Shown one piece after another: positions 1 through 9,124 of a stretch of DNA of 64,000 nucleotides. Position 1 is the first letter of the stretch; each line of letters starts with the position of its first letter. The notes beneath the pieces were generated by a model. It searched no databases. It worked only from the letters and a program-made list of their open reading frames with translations, and was not told the DNA's origin. The stretch is from Stieleria mannarensis (GTDB lineage Bacteria; Planctomycetota; Planctomycetia; Pirellulales; Pirellulaceae), in the NCBI RefSeq assembly GCF_014154935.1, contig NZ_JACEHH010000024.1, forward strand, positions 62,001-126,000, in the 5' to 3' direction. A program made the position numbers and the translations under genes.

Positions 1-258
1 GCCGGCGGATGGTTTGCCGTCGATCGATTCACCAAGCAGCACACTCCAAGCAACCCGGCCGGTGATCACGATGCGGGAACGCCGTCAGCATCACCGCAAC
101 CGCCGGGGAGCAATCCGCACCTGCCCGACGCCGACCCAACCAACCTGCAGTGGCAGTACGACACGACGCCGCTGGACGAACTGGAAACCGAACTCGATCT
201 CTTGCTTCAGCAATCCTCTGACGACCCGTTTGCCGAACCACCATCCATCTCGGAGTGA
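1..258 (+). CDS. C-terminus of an unrecognised protein (5' end outside window)
   Basis: Frame 1 is open from the first base to the TGA at 256-258, giving 85 residues. The tail is acidic and rich in Pro, Ser, Asp and Gln, with a helical stretch near the end (LDELETELDLLLQQ). It stops three bases before the ATG of the next gene, so the two are probably co-transcribed. No family is recognisable from this part, and no function is proposed. Confidence 0.6.
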   Translation, partial: AGGWFAVDRFTKQHTPSNPAGDHDAGTPSASPQPPGSNPHLPDADPTNLQWQYDTTPLDELETELDLLLQQSSDDPFAEPPSISE

Positions 259-261
259 ACC

Positions 262-1788
262 ATGAAACCCAGAAACCGACCCTCGATTGCGCTGCTTCTG
301 ATCAGCATCCTCGTCACTCCACTGGGCATCGCGTCCACCGCGATTGCCGAACGACTGCCGCCCGAAAAACTCGCATCGTCTCAACTGCACGTCATCGGCA
401 TCTATTCGCCGGAGGATCACAGCACCGATGACCGCGTGTTCGTCACCGTGCAACCGACGGGACAACCGATCGTTTTGGTCTTGACCGGCTATTTCGGCGC
501 GCAGTGGAACCTGGACATCTCACCCCAGGCCGACGTTCGTCAGGTCATCGTCGCGGGTTATTTCGAACACAGTGTGGTTGGCGTCCCAGAGACCGTCCCG
601 ACGGAGATGATCACCTATTTCCCCGCGGCGGACAAAACCCGCAAAGATTACTTCTGGGCTTACGCGTGGCATACCCAAAATGGCCGCGAGCTACGGGCGC
701 GGCTGAAAGAACTGACCGGGCTGGACATCACCACCTTTCAAGGCAAGTACGACGGCAAGCGGTTTGTCGTGGACGGAAAGAACGGCAGGGTCGCTGATTT
801 TCTGGACAAGACCGAAAACGAGCCAGTGGCCCGGCCGCCGAAAAACACCAACCGACTCGAAGACCGACTGCGGGAACACGGGATGGCCGCAAAGCAAGAA
901 CTGTCGCAGTTGTCCAGTCATTTCGGATACGACCATCCGGCTCTCAAGCAACTCCAGGAAAACGTGGAACTGATCGACAACCAACTCAGACGCATGGGGG
1001 CCGCTCCGCTGGCGGCAGCGCCGGACCAAACGACGGCCCCGGAGACGACCACTCTGTCGACGGAATCTGACGAACGCAGCGTGATCGAAGCATTGGTTCG
1101 GCAATCATTCCAATTGCAGATGCAACTGCAACTGGCCCGTGTGGAAAAAGCCGAAGCCGATCTGCAACGCATCAAGCACCAATTGAAACAACGTCAAGCT
1201 GCGGCCGAACAGATCATCGCCGCTCGCGTGGAAGCCTTGGCGAAAAAAGATGCGACCGCTCCGGATCACGAATCACAAGTCTCGGCGTCGGTTCACGTCA
1301 GCGAAGGTTGGCAGGCGTGGCGAACGCACAAGACCGGCGACGCCTTGAAAAGCTTCCTGAAGGCCTTGGCGATGGAACCGGAAAACGAAGTGGCATTGAA
1401 CGGGTTGGGTTGGACCTACGTGCATCTGGGCGAGTACGAAAAAGCGATTGCACAATTCGAGAAGATCGACAGCGACTCGCCGGTTCAGGGCGCCGCGCTC
1501 AACGGGATCGGCCAAAGCCTGCTGGCGATGGGAAAGTTGGACGAAGCAGAAACGATCTTGCTCGACGCGACCGAGAAAACGATCGCCAAAGAAGGTGAAG
1601 CGAGCGCCGCCCGGATGGGGCTGGCCGCTTGGTACGGGTTGGTCCGCGTCTATCTGCAACAGCAGGACTACGATCAAGCCAAACAGTGGAGCAAACGTTA
1701 CCTCAAGCACAAACCCGATGACAACATCATGAAGGAGATGTTCGAGCAAGCTGAAGCGGAAACGGGCACGACGTCAGCTGAAGAATGA
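262..1788 (+). CDS. Secreted TPR-repeat protein
   Basis: 508 residues. The N-terminus is a clear signal peptide (basic start, hydrophobic SIALLLISILVTPLGIAS, then Ala-rich cleavage region). Residues about 35-180 form an unassigned domain. Residues about 200-330 are Gln/Glu/Leu-rich and probably coiled coil. Residues about 345-500 contain three to four tetratricopeptide repeats; the clearest has an ALNGLGWTYVHLGEYEKAIAQF pattern split over 1396-1461. The product is presumably a periplasmic scaffold. The start follows the preceding stop by three bases, which fits an operon. The TPR call is solid, but the partner and the role of the N-terminal domain are unknown. Confidence 0.8.
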   Translation: MKPRNRPSIALLLISILVTPLGIASTAIAERLPPEKLASSQLHVIGIYSPEDHSTDDRVFVTVQPTGQPIVLVLTGYFGAQWNLDISPQADVRQVIVAGYFEHSVVGVPETVPTEMITYFPAADKTRKDYFWAYAWHTQNGRELRARLKELTGLDITTFQGKYDGKRFVVDGKNGRVADFLDKTENEPVARPPKNTNRLEDRLREHGMAAKQELSQLSSHFGYDHPALKQLQENVELIDNQLRRMGAAPLAAAPDQTTAPETTTLSTESDERSVIEALVRQSFQLQMQLQLARVEKAEADLQRIKHQLKQRQAAAEQIIAARVEALAKKDATAPDHESQVSASVHVSEGWQAWRTHKTGDALKSFLKALAMEPENEVALNGLGWTYVHLGEYEKAIAQFEKIDSDSPVQGAALNGIGQSLLAMGKLDEAETILLDATEKTIAKEGEASAARMGLAAWYGLVRVYLQQQDYDQAKQWSKRYLKHKPDDNIMKEMFEQAEAETGTTSAEE

Positions 1789-2042
1789 GCCGGGAAGAAT
1801 CCATTCACGTATTCCTCGCCGGGAGCCTCAAACCGCGTGGGCTTATTTGATTCCCGCCTGAACTCCATCCCGAACGCACGACGTCAGGAAGTAAACGGCT
1901 CGCCAGGGAGGGCGAACAGCGTCCGCGTTCGACCGACACGCCCTGCGGGATTCCCCTCAAAGCGCCATCGATCCGTTGCCACTCGACCGGCGGCGACCAA
2001 CAGATAGTGATGGCGTCGAGTAATTAAGTGGGGGACAGCAGG

Positions 2043-2663
2043 ATGAATTCACGGCCGGTTCTATTGATGACATTTGTCGCACTGTTCGCGATGGCGGCGA
2101 TCGGCTTCGTTCAGCTGACCGATTATTCCAGTCGTCCGGGAAAGTCAGGGCAGGCGCCCCTGCGCGTGACCGACGTGCGGCTGAGCGACACCTCCTTGGC
2201 GGACGCATTTCCTGCGCCGGGCGTGCCGACCCTGCTGGTTTTCTACCACCCCAAATGCCCCTGCACCGTGGCGACCGTTCGGGTGTTGGAACGGTTGCAG
2301 CCGCGGTTTCGGCCGAAGCTTCGCATCACCGCCGTCGCTTATTGCCCCGGCGACCAGCAGGACACGTGGATCGAGTCCCGAACGACAACGGCGCTTTCTA
2401 AACTGGCCAGCTCGCAGGTCGTGGTGGATCGCGGCGGCAAACTTTGCAAACGGTTCGGCGTCTTTGTTTCCGGCCAGGTGCTGCTTTATGACGGCGAGGG
2501 TCGGCTGTCGTTCAGCGGCGGAATCACTCCCTATCGCGGACACGAGGGCGACAGTCCGTCATCCTTGGACCTGTTGAAACGAATCAACACGTCGCACGAC
2601 GACTGTGGCTCGTGGCCCGTCTTTGGATGTTCGATGCTTTCGGATTCGGAGCGGCAGCGGTGA
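2043..2663 (+). CDS. RedB-like thioredoxin-fold membrane-anchored protein
   Basis: 206 residues from the ATG at 2043, which has GGGGGA upstream; a GTG at 2028 is the alternative. One N-terminal hydrophobic segment (LLMTFVALFAMAAIGFV) anchors or exports it. The motif FYHPKCPCTVA has CPC where thioredoxins have CxxC. The later SGQVLLYD and FSGGITPYRGHEGD blocks and a C-terminal VFGC resemble proteins annotated RedB in other bacteria; this is from memory, not a search. It is the first gene of a coupled signalling operon: its TGA overlaps the GTG of the next gene. A thiol or redox input to the kinases is an inference from position. Confidence 0.65.
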   Translation: MNSRPVLLMTFVALFAMAAIGFVQLTDYSSRPGKSGQAPLRVTDVRLSDTSLADAFPAPGVPTLLVFYHPKCPCTVATVRVLERLQPRFRPKLRITAVAYCPGDQQDTWIESRTTTALSKLASSQVVVDRGGKLCKRFGVFVSGQVLLYDGEGRLSFSGGITPYRGHEGDSPSSLDLLKRINTSHDDCGSWPVFGCSMLSDSERQR

Positions 2664-4663
2664 CCGACAGTGCCCGGACGATCGAAAGCACCGACACGCT
2701 GTTTCGCAAGCGTTACAAGAAGGAATGTTTGCGGGTCAATAAATTCATCCAGTGGTTGATGGTCGCCCAGTGGTTGACGGGAATCGCGTTCGCCGCGCTG
2801 TATTCCCCGTTGACCTGGATCGGAAACGAATTCGAACCGCACGTTCACCTGCGGGCATCCGTTTTTATCGGCGGAGCCCTGTCCGGATTCGCGATCCTGT
2901 GGCTGCGAACCTACCCCACCGCCGCCCATACACGGCACGTGGTCGCGATCACACAAATGCTGTGGTCGGCGCTGTTGATCCATTTATCCGGCGGCCGAAT
3001 CGAAACGCACTTCCACGTGTTTGCCTCACTGGCAATCCTCAGCATCTATCGTGACTGGACGATCTTGATCACGGCGACCGCCGTCATCGCGGTCGACCAC
3101 TTTGTCCGCGGCGTGTTCTATCCGCTTTCGGCGTTCGGCATCGTGACCGAGAGCCCCTATCGCTGGATCGAACACGCCTTGTGGGTGCTGTTTGAAGTCG
3201 CGTTTTTGGCCCCCGGATGCCGACGATTACGCAATGAATTCCGTGAACTTTGCGCGCGGCAAACGGAGATTGTCGAAGCGAAACGGTCGGTGGACATCAA
3301 GGTGGAAGAACGCACCAAGGATCTGGTCAAAGCCAATTTGTTGCTGGCGATCAAGACCGCCGAAGCGGAAAAAATGGCCTTGGTCGCCAAATACACCGAC
3401 AACGCGGTGGCGATCTCCGACGGCGATGCCAACGTCGAATGGGTCAACGAAGGCTTCACCCGCATCACCGGATTTGAACCCGACGAGATCATCGGTGCCC
3501 CGGAGTTCGGGTTTCAATTCGGCGAAATGACGTGCCCGCAAACGCTGGCCGACATGCGGGGTGCCATCGACGACAAACAGGCCTTCAACGCAGAATTCAT
3601 CAGTTACCGCAAGGACGGAACGCCGTATTGGATGGCGATCGAACTGCGTCCGATTCCCGGCAACGACGGAACCACCGAGCGATTCATCAGCATCCAAAGC
3701 GATATCACCGATCGCGTCGAAGCGGAGCGGCAAAACCGGTTGCTGCAACAAGAAATCGTCGACGCCTCGCGCCAAGCCGGCATGGCCGAAGTCGCCACGG
3801 GCGTCTTGCACAACGTCGGCAACATCCTCAACAGCGTCAATGTTTCCGCCTCGGTCATCCGAAAACAATTTGAAAACAGCGCCCTGGAAAATTTGGAAAA
3901 GGCGACCGACCTGATTTCCGAATACGAATCTTCACTGGCCGAGTTCATCGAGCACGACGACCGCGGCAAAAACCTTCCCAAGTATCTGGTGCTGGTCGCC
4001 CAGTCGCTACGCAACGAACGCGTGTCGGTCGGCCGCGAGATCGGCGACCTGACCAAAAACATCGAACACATCAAAGAAATCATCGCCGTCCAGCAGACCA
4101 TGGCCAAAACGTCGGGGCTGCAACAAGAACTCCATGCCAGCGAAATCATTCGCGACGTCCTGACGGCAAACAAAGAATCGTTGACCAATCACGCCATCGA
4201 GGTCATCGAAGAGGTCGAAACGCCCGAACCGACGTTGATTTCCGATAAGCACCGGATCTTGCAAATCCTGATCAATCTGGTCTGCAATGCCAAAGATGCA
4301 CTGCTGGAGGCGGACGTGCCCCGGCCGAGGATCCTGCTGCGAACCTGGACACAGCGGGAAGATGTCTATTTCGAAGTCACCGACAATGGCATCGGGATTC
4401 GCACCGATGACATCAACAAAATCTTCCAGCACGGCTTCACGACGAAAGCCCACGGCCACGGATTCGGGCTGCACAGCAGCGCCAACGCGGCCACCGAGAT
4501 CGGCGGACGGCTTTCGGCAACCAGCGAGGGCATCGGAAAGGGGGCCCGGTTTGTCTTGCGGGTGCCGGTCGACGGGCGTGACAGCGCCGAGAAACATGAC
4601 CGGGACGCCCCCAGCGCTTCCGACAGAGATTTGTCGCCTTTCGATTCGGGAGAATACGCATGA
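2660..4663 (+). CDS. Membrane PAS sensor histidine kinase (HNVGN-type)
   Basis: 667 residues from the GTG at 2660, which overlaps the previous stop as GTGA. An upstream ATG at 2612 is less likely because it lies inside the RedB-like gene. About six membrane segments fill residues 20-185 and include a conserved-looking GGRIETHFHVFASLAIL. A short coiled coil links to a PAS/PAC domain at about 245-360 (NEGFTRITGF, YWMAIELRPI). The H-box is the variant LHNVGNILNSV with His384. The ATPase part has LINLVCNAKDAL, VTDNGIGI and GHGFGLHSSANAA. Its stop overlaps the next start (ATGA). It should autophosphorylate on His384 and feed the downstream receivers. Confidence 0.85.
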   Translation: MTDSARTIESTDTLFRKRYKKECLRVNKFIQWLMVAQWLTGIAFAALYSPLTWIGNEFEPHVHLRASVFIGGALSGFAILWLRTYPTAAHTRHVVAITQMLWSALLIHLSGGRIETHFHVFASLAILSIYRDWTILITATAVIAVDHFVRGVFYPLSAFGIVTESPYRWIEHALWVLFEVAFLAPGCRRLRNEFRELCARQTEIVEAKRSVDIKVEERTKDLVKANLLLAIKTAEAEKMALVAKYTDNAVAISDGDANVEWVNEGFTRITGFEPDEIIGAPEFGFQFGEMTCPQTLADMRGAIDDKQAFNAEFISYRKDGTPYWMAIELRPIPGNDGTTERFISIQSDITDRVEAERQNRLLQQEIVDASRQAGMAEVATGVLHNVGNILNSVNVSASVIRKQFENSALENLEKATDLISEYESSLAEFIEHDDRGKNLPKYLVLVAQSLRNERVSVGREIGDLTKNIEHIKEIIAVQQTMAKTSGLQQELHASEIIRDVLTANKESLTNHAIEVIEEVETPEPTLISDKHRILQILINLVCNAKDALLEADVPRPRILLRTWTQREDVYFEVTDNGIGIRTDDINKIFQHGFTTKAHGHGFGLHSSANAATEIGGRLSATSEGIGKGARFVLRVPVDGRDSAEKHDRDAPSASDRDLSPFDSGEYA

Positions 4664-6483
4664 GTGGCCCCGAAGCGACGGTCGAGCATCTGCTGGTGAT
4701 CGACGACAGCGAAACGATTCACAACGATTTCCGCAAGATCTTTGCCACGCCCGCTCCACAGGACGAATTGTTGGCCTTGGACGCGGCCTTGTTCGGCGAG
4801 ACGCCGCCGCCCCGCAAACCGGCGCCGACCTATCAGCTGAGTTGCGCCAGCGGCGGACTGGAGGGGCTTCAACTGGTTCATCAGGCCAAACAACGCGGCA
4901 TCACCTTCGGAGCGGCCTTCGTCGACATGCGAATGCCGCCGGGATGGGACGGCGTGCAAACCATCGAACGGCTTTGGCAAGTCGATCCGGATCTGCAAGT
5001 CGTCGTTTGCACCGCGTATTCGGATCAAAGCTGGACCGAAATCGCCGAGAGAATCGGACGCACCGACAAACTGCTGGTACTGAAGAAACCGTTTGATGAC
5101 ATCGAAGCGATTCAACTGGCGACGTCGCTGTGCGAAAAACGTCGTCTGCTCCGCGGTCACCGGCAAAACCTCGATGACCTCAAACAGGTCGTCGCCTCAC
5201 AGAAATCAAAACTCGATTCGGCCCATCACGACGCAGAGGTGCTGATCGCTTCCATTCCCAGCATTCTGATCTGCTTGGACCGGAATGGATGTGTGACTTG
5301 CTGGAATCCCCGCGCCGAAAGCACGTTCGACATCCCTGCCGATGACGCGATCGGCAAAGCGATGACCGAATTGCCGATCGCATGGACCGGCGGGACTCGG
5401 CTACAGGACTTCCACAGCGGCCAGATGTCGAAAGCCCCCGAGCAGGGTGAGATCCAATTTGTGGACCGCCACGGCCGCAAACGCACGCTCGACGTCCGCA
5501 TCAGCCCGCTCAGCCAGACGGCCTCCGGCGCGACGTTGTGGGTCGCAACCGATGTCACTCGACAACGATTCATCCAGGATCAACTCGATCAGTCGCGGCG
5601 TTTAGAATCCGTCGGGCAACTCGCCGCCGGGGTGGCCCACGAAATCAACACACCGATGCAGTACATCGGAGACAACGTTCGCTACGTCGCCAAAACAATG
5701 GATCGATTGTCGCGGTTGCTCGAATTGCTGCCGGCATTGGCCGACGAAACCGTCTCCGACGCCCAATGGATCCAGTTGCGTCACTCCATCGATCAAGCGG
5801 GCGACGCCCAGAAAATCCGTTCGTCGCTGGAGCAGATTCCGGACGCCTTGGCGGACTCGATTCAAGGCGTCCAGGCGGTTACGAAAATCGTTGCCGCGAT
5901 GAAGGAGTTCTCCCACCCCGGAACGGGCAAGACCACCAAACTGTGCCTCAATCACGTGCTGCGGTCGACCATCACCGTTGCCCGGAATGAATGGAAATAC
6001 GTCGCCGACCTGGAAACAGACCTGGAAGACAACTTGCCGGCGATCGACGGGTTGCCCAGCGAATTGAACCAAGCATTTCTGAACATCATCGTCAACGCAT
6101 CTCACGCGATCGGCGACCGCATCGACCGACGAGAAATCGCCAAGGGAAAGATTTCGATCGCGACCCGCAGCTTGGATGACAGCGTCGAAGTGACGATCGC
6201 CGACAACGGTGGAGGCATCCCGGATGAGGCCCGCAAACGCGTCTTCGAGCCGTTCTTTACGACCAAGGCGGTCGGCAAGGGCACCGGCCAGGGGCTGGCG
6301 GTCGCCCATTCGGTCATCGTCCAAAAACACCGGGGCAAACTCTGGTTCGACGTTCAAGAAGGCACCGGGACGACCTTCACGATCCAGATCCCCCGCGTGT
6401 CGCTCGTGGCCCAGACGCCTCCTTGGCTCAGTGAAGTAACGTTACCGGCGACGTTTTCCGAATCGATCGGAGTGCGTCCATGA
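4660..6483 (+). CDS. REC-PAS-histidine kinase hybrid
   Basis: 607 residues. The N-terminal receiver has acidic residues at VIDDSE, phospho-acceptor Asp89 in FVDMRMP, Thr in CTAYS and Lys in LKKPFD. It carries an insertion of about 30 residues after helix 1 ([10 protein letters not shown]...). A PAS domain follows at about 190-300 ([15 protein letters not shown]). The H-box [13 protein letters not shown] has His327. The ATPase domain has [19 protein letters not shown] and [12 protein letters not shown]. No membrane segment is present, so it is cytosolic. It overlaps both neighbours by 4 bp. It probably takes phosphate from the preceding kinase through Asp89. Confidence 0.88.
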   Translation: MSGPEATVEHLLVIDDSETIHNDFRKIFATPAPQDELLALDAALFGETPPPRKPAPTYQLSCASGGLEGLQLVHQAKQRGITFGAAFVDMRMPPGWDGVQTIERLWQVDPDLQVVVCTAYSDQSWTEIAERIGRTDKLLVLKKPFDDIEAIQLATSLCEKRRLLRGHRQNLDDLKQVVASQKSKLDSAHHDAEVLIASIPSILICLDRNGCVTCWNPRAESTFDIPADDAIGKAMTELPIAWTGGTRLQDFHSGQMSKAPEQGEIQFVDRHGRKRTLDVRISPLSQTASGATLWVATDVTRQRFIQDQLDQSRRLESVGQLAAGVAHEINTPMQYIGDNVRYVAKTMDRLSRLLELLPALADETVSDAQWIQLRHSIDQAGDAQKIRSSLEQIPDALADSIQGVQAVTKIVAAMKEFSHPGTGKTTKLCLNHVLRSTITVARNEWKYVADLETDLEDNLPAIDGLPSELNQAFLNIIVNASHAIGDRIDRREIAKGKISIATRSLDDSVEVTIADNGGGIPDEARKRVFEPFFTTKAVGKGTGQGLAVAHSVIVQKHRGKLWFDVQEGTGTTFTIQIPRVSLVAQTPPWLSEVTLPATFSESIGVRP

Positions 6484-7670
6484 AGATCCTGCTGGTTGAC
6501 GACGAAGAACGCGTGCTGCGTGGCGTGTCGCGGTGGATCGAAGGTGAAATCGGCCAGTGGCAGGTCGTCACGGCGGCCTCCGCCGCCGAAGCGCTGCGAT
6601 TGCTGGAGTCGGGAGACTTTGATGTCGTTGTCAGCGAGATGCAGATGCCAGGGATGGACGGAGCGGAATTGTTGAGCCGGGTCGAACAACGTCACCCCGA
6701 CGTGTTCCGCATCGTCCTGTCCGGTCAAGCAAACCGCAACACCGCGCTGACCGCCGTTCAGCCGATGCATCAATACCTGTCCAAGCCCTGTGATTTGAAT
6801 GTCTTGGTCGACGCCATCAAGCGGGCCGAAACGTTTCAAGCGACCATCACGTCGGCGGCGGTCTTGGACGCGATCGGCCAAGCGAACCGATTGTCGTCGG
6901 TCCCGGAAGTCGTCAGCGAGATCAACCAGGTCCTGGCGGGCGAAAGCTGGAACGCACAATCGATCGCGAACATCGTCACGCGTGACCCGATCCTCAGCGC
7001 CCGAACCTTGCAGGTCGCAAACTCGGCCATCTTCGCATTGCCCTACCCGGTGCTGGATGTCAATCACGCGGTGTCTCTGGTCGGAGCCGATGTGATCCTG
7101 GGGCTGGCACTGTCACAAGCAGTCATGCTGCGCAGTGTCGACGAAATCGCCATCCGGTCTTCCCACGCGTTGTTCAATCATTCATTCCAGGTCGCGGTGT
7201 TGGCCAGAGAATTTACCCGCCACCTTCACCCCAGCGATGACACCTATGGGGCGGTGTTCAGCGGCGCGTTGTTGCATGACATCGGAAAACTGATCCTGAT
7301 GGACACCTTTCCCGACCAGTATTCCAAACTGCAAAGGGCCTCTGTCGCGGAGAACCGCCCGCTGTGGGAATTGGAACTTGACAGGTTCGGAGCGACGCAT
7401 CAGGGCGTCGGTGCCTACCTGCTCGCGCTGTGGGGGATACCGGCCGCGATCGTCGAAATCGTCGCAGCGCACCACAGTTTTGACGTCTGCTCACGCCGCA
7501 GCCTGGACTGCCAAGTCGTTTACGCCGCGAATTGGCTTTATCACGGCGGTGATGAAGACATCATCGATCGCGGCCTGAAATCCGCCAATGACAGGGCCCA
7601 AGCGACCGCGTTGGCAAAGCAGTTATTGAAATGGAAACACGACGCTCAAATCATGGCAGTTCAAGAGTAA
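6480..7670 (+). CDS. Receiver-HDOD protein with Glu at the phospho-acceptor site
   Basis: 396 residues. The receiver domain (1-120) starts LLVDDEERVLRG and has the usual Ser (IVLSGQAN) and Lys (YLSKPCD). The expected Asp in the beta-3 motif is Glu53 (VVSEMQMPGMDG). An HDOD domain fills about 130-350 (VTRDPILSARTLQVANS, NHAVSLVGAD) and retains an HD-type LLHDIGKLIL. HDOD proteins usually act as signalling adaptors. With Glu53 the receiver cannot be phosphorylated in the usual way and may mimic the phosphorylated state. The ATG overlaps the upstream TGA, and the next gene starts three bases after its stop. Confidence 0.88.
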   Translation: MKILLVDDEERVLRGVSRWIEGEIGQWQVVTAASAAEALRLLESGDFDVVVSEMQMPGMDGAELLSRVEQRHPDVFRIVLSGQANRNTALTAVQPMHQYLSKPCDLNVLVDAIKRAETFQATITSAAVLDAIGQANRLSSVPEVVSEINQVLAGESWNAQSIANIVTRDPILSARTLQVANSAIFALPYPVLDVNHAVSLVGADVILGLALSQAVMLRSVDEIAIRSSHALFNHSFQVAVLAREFTRHLHPSDDTYGAVFSGALLHDIGKLILMDTFPDQYSKLQRASVAENRPLWELELDRFGATHQGVGAYLLALWGIPAAIVEIVAAHHSFDVCSRRSLDCQVVYAANWLYHGGDEDIIDRGLKSANDRAQATALAKQLLKWKHDAQIMAVQE

Positions 7671-7673
7671 TCG

Positions 7674-8912
7674 ATGAGTAACCAACGAATCCTGTTCGTC
7701 GACGACGATGCGAATCTGTTGGGCGGGATCAAACGCCAACAGGGCGACGAATTCGACCTGACGACCGCGCTCGGCGGCGAAGAAGCCTTGCAGTTGATCG
7801 ACCGACACGGACCGTTCGCCGTTGTCGTCTCCGACATGCGGATGCCCGTCATGAACGGCATCGAACTGCTCAAACGCATCCGGAAACTCTGCCCCGACAC
7901 CGTGCGGATCATGTTCACCGGATTCGCCGAACTCGATTCGACGATCGAAGCGATCAATGAAGGACACCTTTTCCGCTTCCTGGCCAAGCCTTGTACCGGA
8001 AAAGACCTGGCGGCATCACTTCACGACGCGCTGCGGCAGCACGCGTTGATCGAGGCAGAGCGTGAGTTGGTCGAAGGAACCTTGCACGGCAGCGTCAAAG
8101 TGCTCAGCGAAGTGCTGGGTTTGGTCAGCCCGTTGGCTTTCGGGCAATCGACACGTGTCCGCGCGATCGTTGACGGCATCTTGAAACGCGTTCCGATTCC
8201 AAATCAGTGGCAATTGGAAATCGCCGCGATGCTTTCCTCGCTCGGTTGTGTCACCCTGCCAACGGAGGTGCTTGAGAAAAAACTGGACGGCGGAAGCATC
8301 GCCGTGGAGGAAGAACGGCAGTTTGCCAAGCATCCCAAGCTCGCCGCAGACCTGCTCAAGGCGATCCCTCGGATGGAACAGGTTTCCCGGATCATCCAAC
8401 TGCAAAACGTCGACATCGACGTCGCCTCGGTCGACGGCATCCCGGTCCCGATCGAATCTCGCGTGTTGAAACTGGCCATCGACTTCGACTTCAAAGAACG
8501 GTTCTGCGATAGCCCGCTGCATGCGCTGAACGAACTGAAAGAAAACCGAGCGGCCTATGATCCGACGTTCTTCGCCGCACTGGAAGACTTTGTCAAACGA
8601 GAACGAAATTTTCATCACGTCAAATTGAACTTCCACGAAGTCGTCCAAGGCATGGTGCTGGCCGAAGACATTCGCTGTCAAACGGGCACGTTACTGATGA
8701 GCAAGGGCCAACGCTTGACCGGTTCGGCCATCCGCCTGTTGGAAAATTTTTACAAGAACAAAAGTCTGAGCGGACCGCTGAAAGTGATCGTCCGCAGTGA
8801 TGCCGGCGATGTCGAGCACGAGTTTCGGCCCCTCGGCGGCCCTTCCGCGGAAATCCCGCCGACACCGGAAATCCCGCTGCCACCGATCGAGATTCCACTT
8901 TCGGACCTCTGA
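7674..8912 (+). CDS. Receiver protein with degenerate HD-GYP-like output domain
   Basis: 412 residues. The receiver is complete: DDD at 10-12, Asp54 in VVSDMRMP, FTGFAELD, FLAKPC. The second domain follows the layout of RpfG-type HD-GYP proteins (WQLEIAAMLSSLGCVTLP, then HPKLAADLLKAIPRM). However, the metal-binding HD pair is replaced by Ser-Ser and no GYP is visible, so cyclic-di-GMP hydrolysis is unlikely. The C-terminal part (NFHEVVQGMVLAEDI, GTLLMSKGQRLT) is typical of this family. It ends in a Pro-rich tail. It is the last gene of the coupled signalling operon. Confidence 0.8.
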   Translation: MSNQRILFVDDDANLLGGIKRQQGDEFDLTTALGGEEALQLIDRHGPFAVVVSDMRMPVMNGIELLKRIRKLCPDTVRIMFTGFAELDSTIEAINEGHLFRFLAKPCTGKDLAASLHDALRQHALIEAERELVEGTLHGSVKVLSEVLGLVSPLAFGQSTRVRAIVDGILKRVPIPNQWQLEIAAMLSSLGCVTLPTEVLEKKLDGGSIAVEEERQFAKHPKLAADLLKAIPRMEQVSRIIQLQNVDIDVASVDGIPVPIESRVLKLAIDFDFKERFCDSPLHALNELKENRAAYDPTFFAALEDFVKRERNFHHVKLNFHEVVQGMVLAEDIRCQTGTLLMSKGQRLTGSAIRLLENFYKNKSLSGPLKVIVRSDAGDVEHEFRPLGGPSAEIPPTPEIPLPPIEIPLSDL

Positions 8913-8939
8913 TCGATCGGGGGATCGTTGAGGCGAGAG

Positions 8940-8995
8940 TACGATGTCCTTTTTAGGTCGCCGCGGGACGCGCCAGCGGACGACGCCCCGGAAGG
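8940..8995. repeat. Dispersed intergenic repeat, family A, copy 1
   Basis: About 56 bp running from TACGATGTCC to CCCCGGAAGG. The same block occurs in the opposite orientation at 62981-63035, where GTCCTTT(T/C)TAGGTCG and the CCCGGAAGG end are shared. A partial copy lies at 49191-49211. It sits between the signalling operon and the DUF1549 gene. Confidence 0.65.
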
Positions 8996-9124
8996 GCGGT
9001 CGTACTTTGGAGAGGCGAGGCACCACCGCCTGTGGCCGCGAGATTCGACACGCGGTCGGTCGGCTGATGCGGTACAATGTGAGTCCCGCCCCAGCCCTCC
9101 CCCCCACACTACGGTGCAGCCGTC

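Noticed and set aside
1789-2042. Possible small gene between the TPR and RedB-like genes
   Set aside because: No frame with start signal or plausible composition; nothing recognised in these 254 bases.
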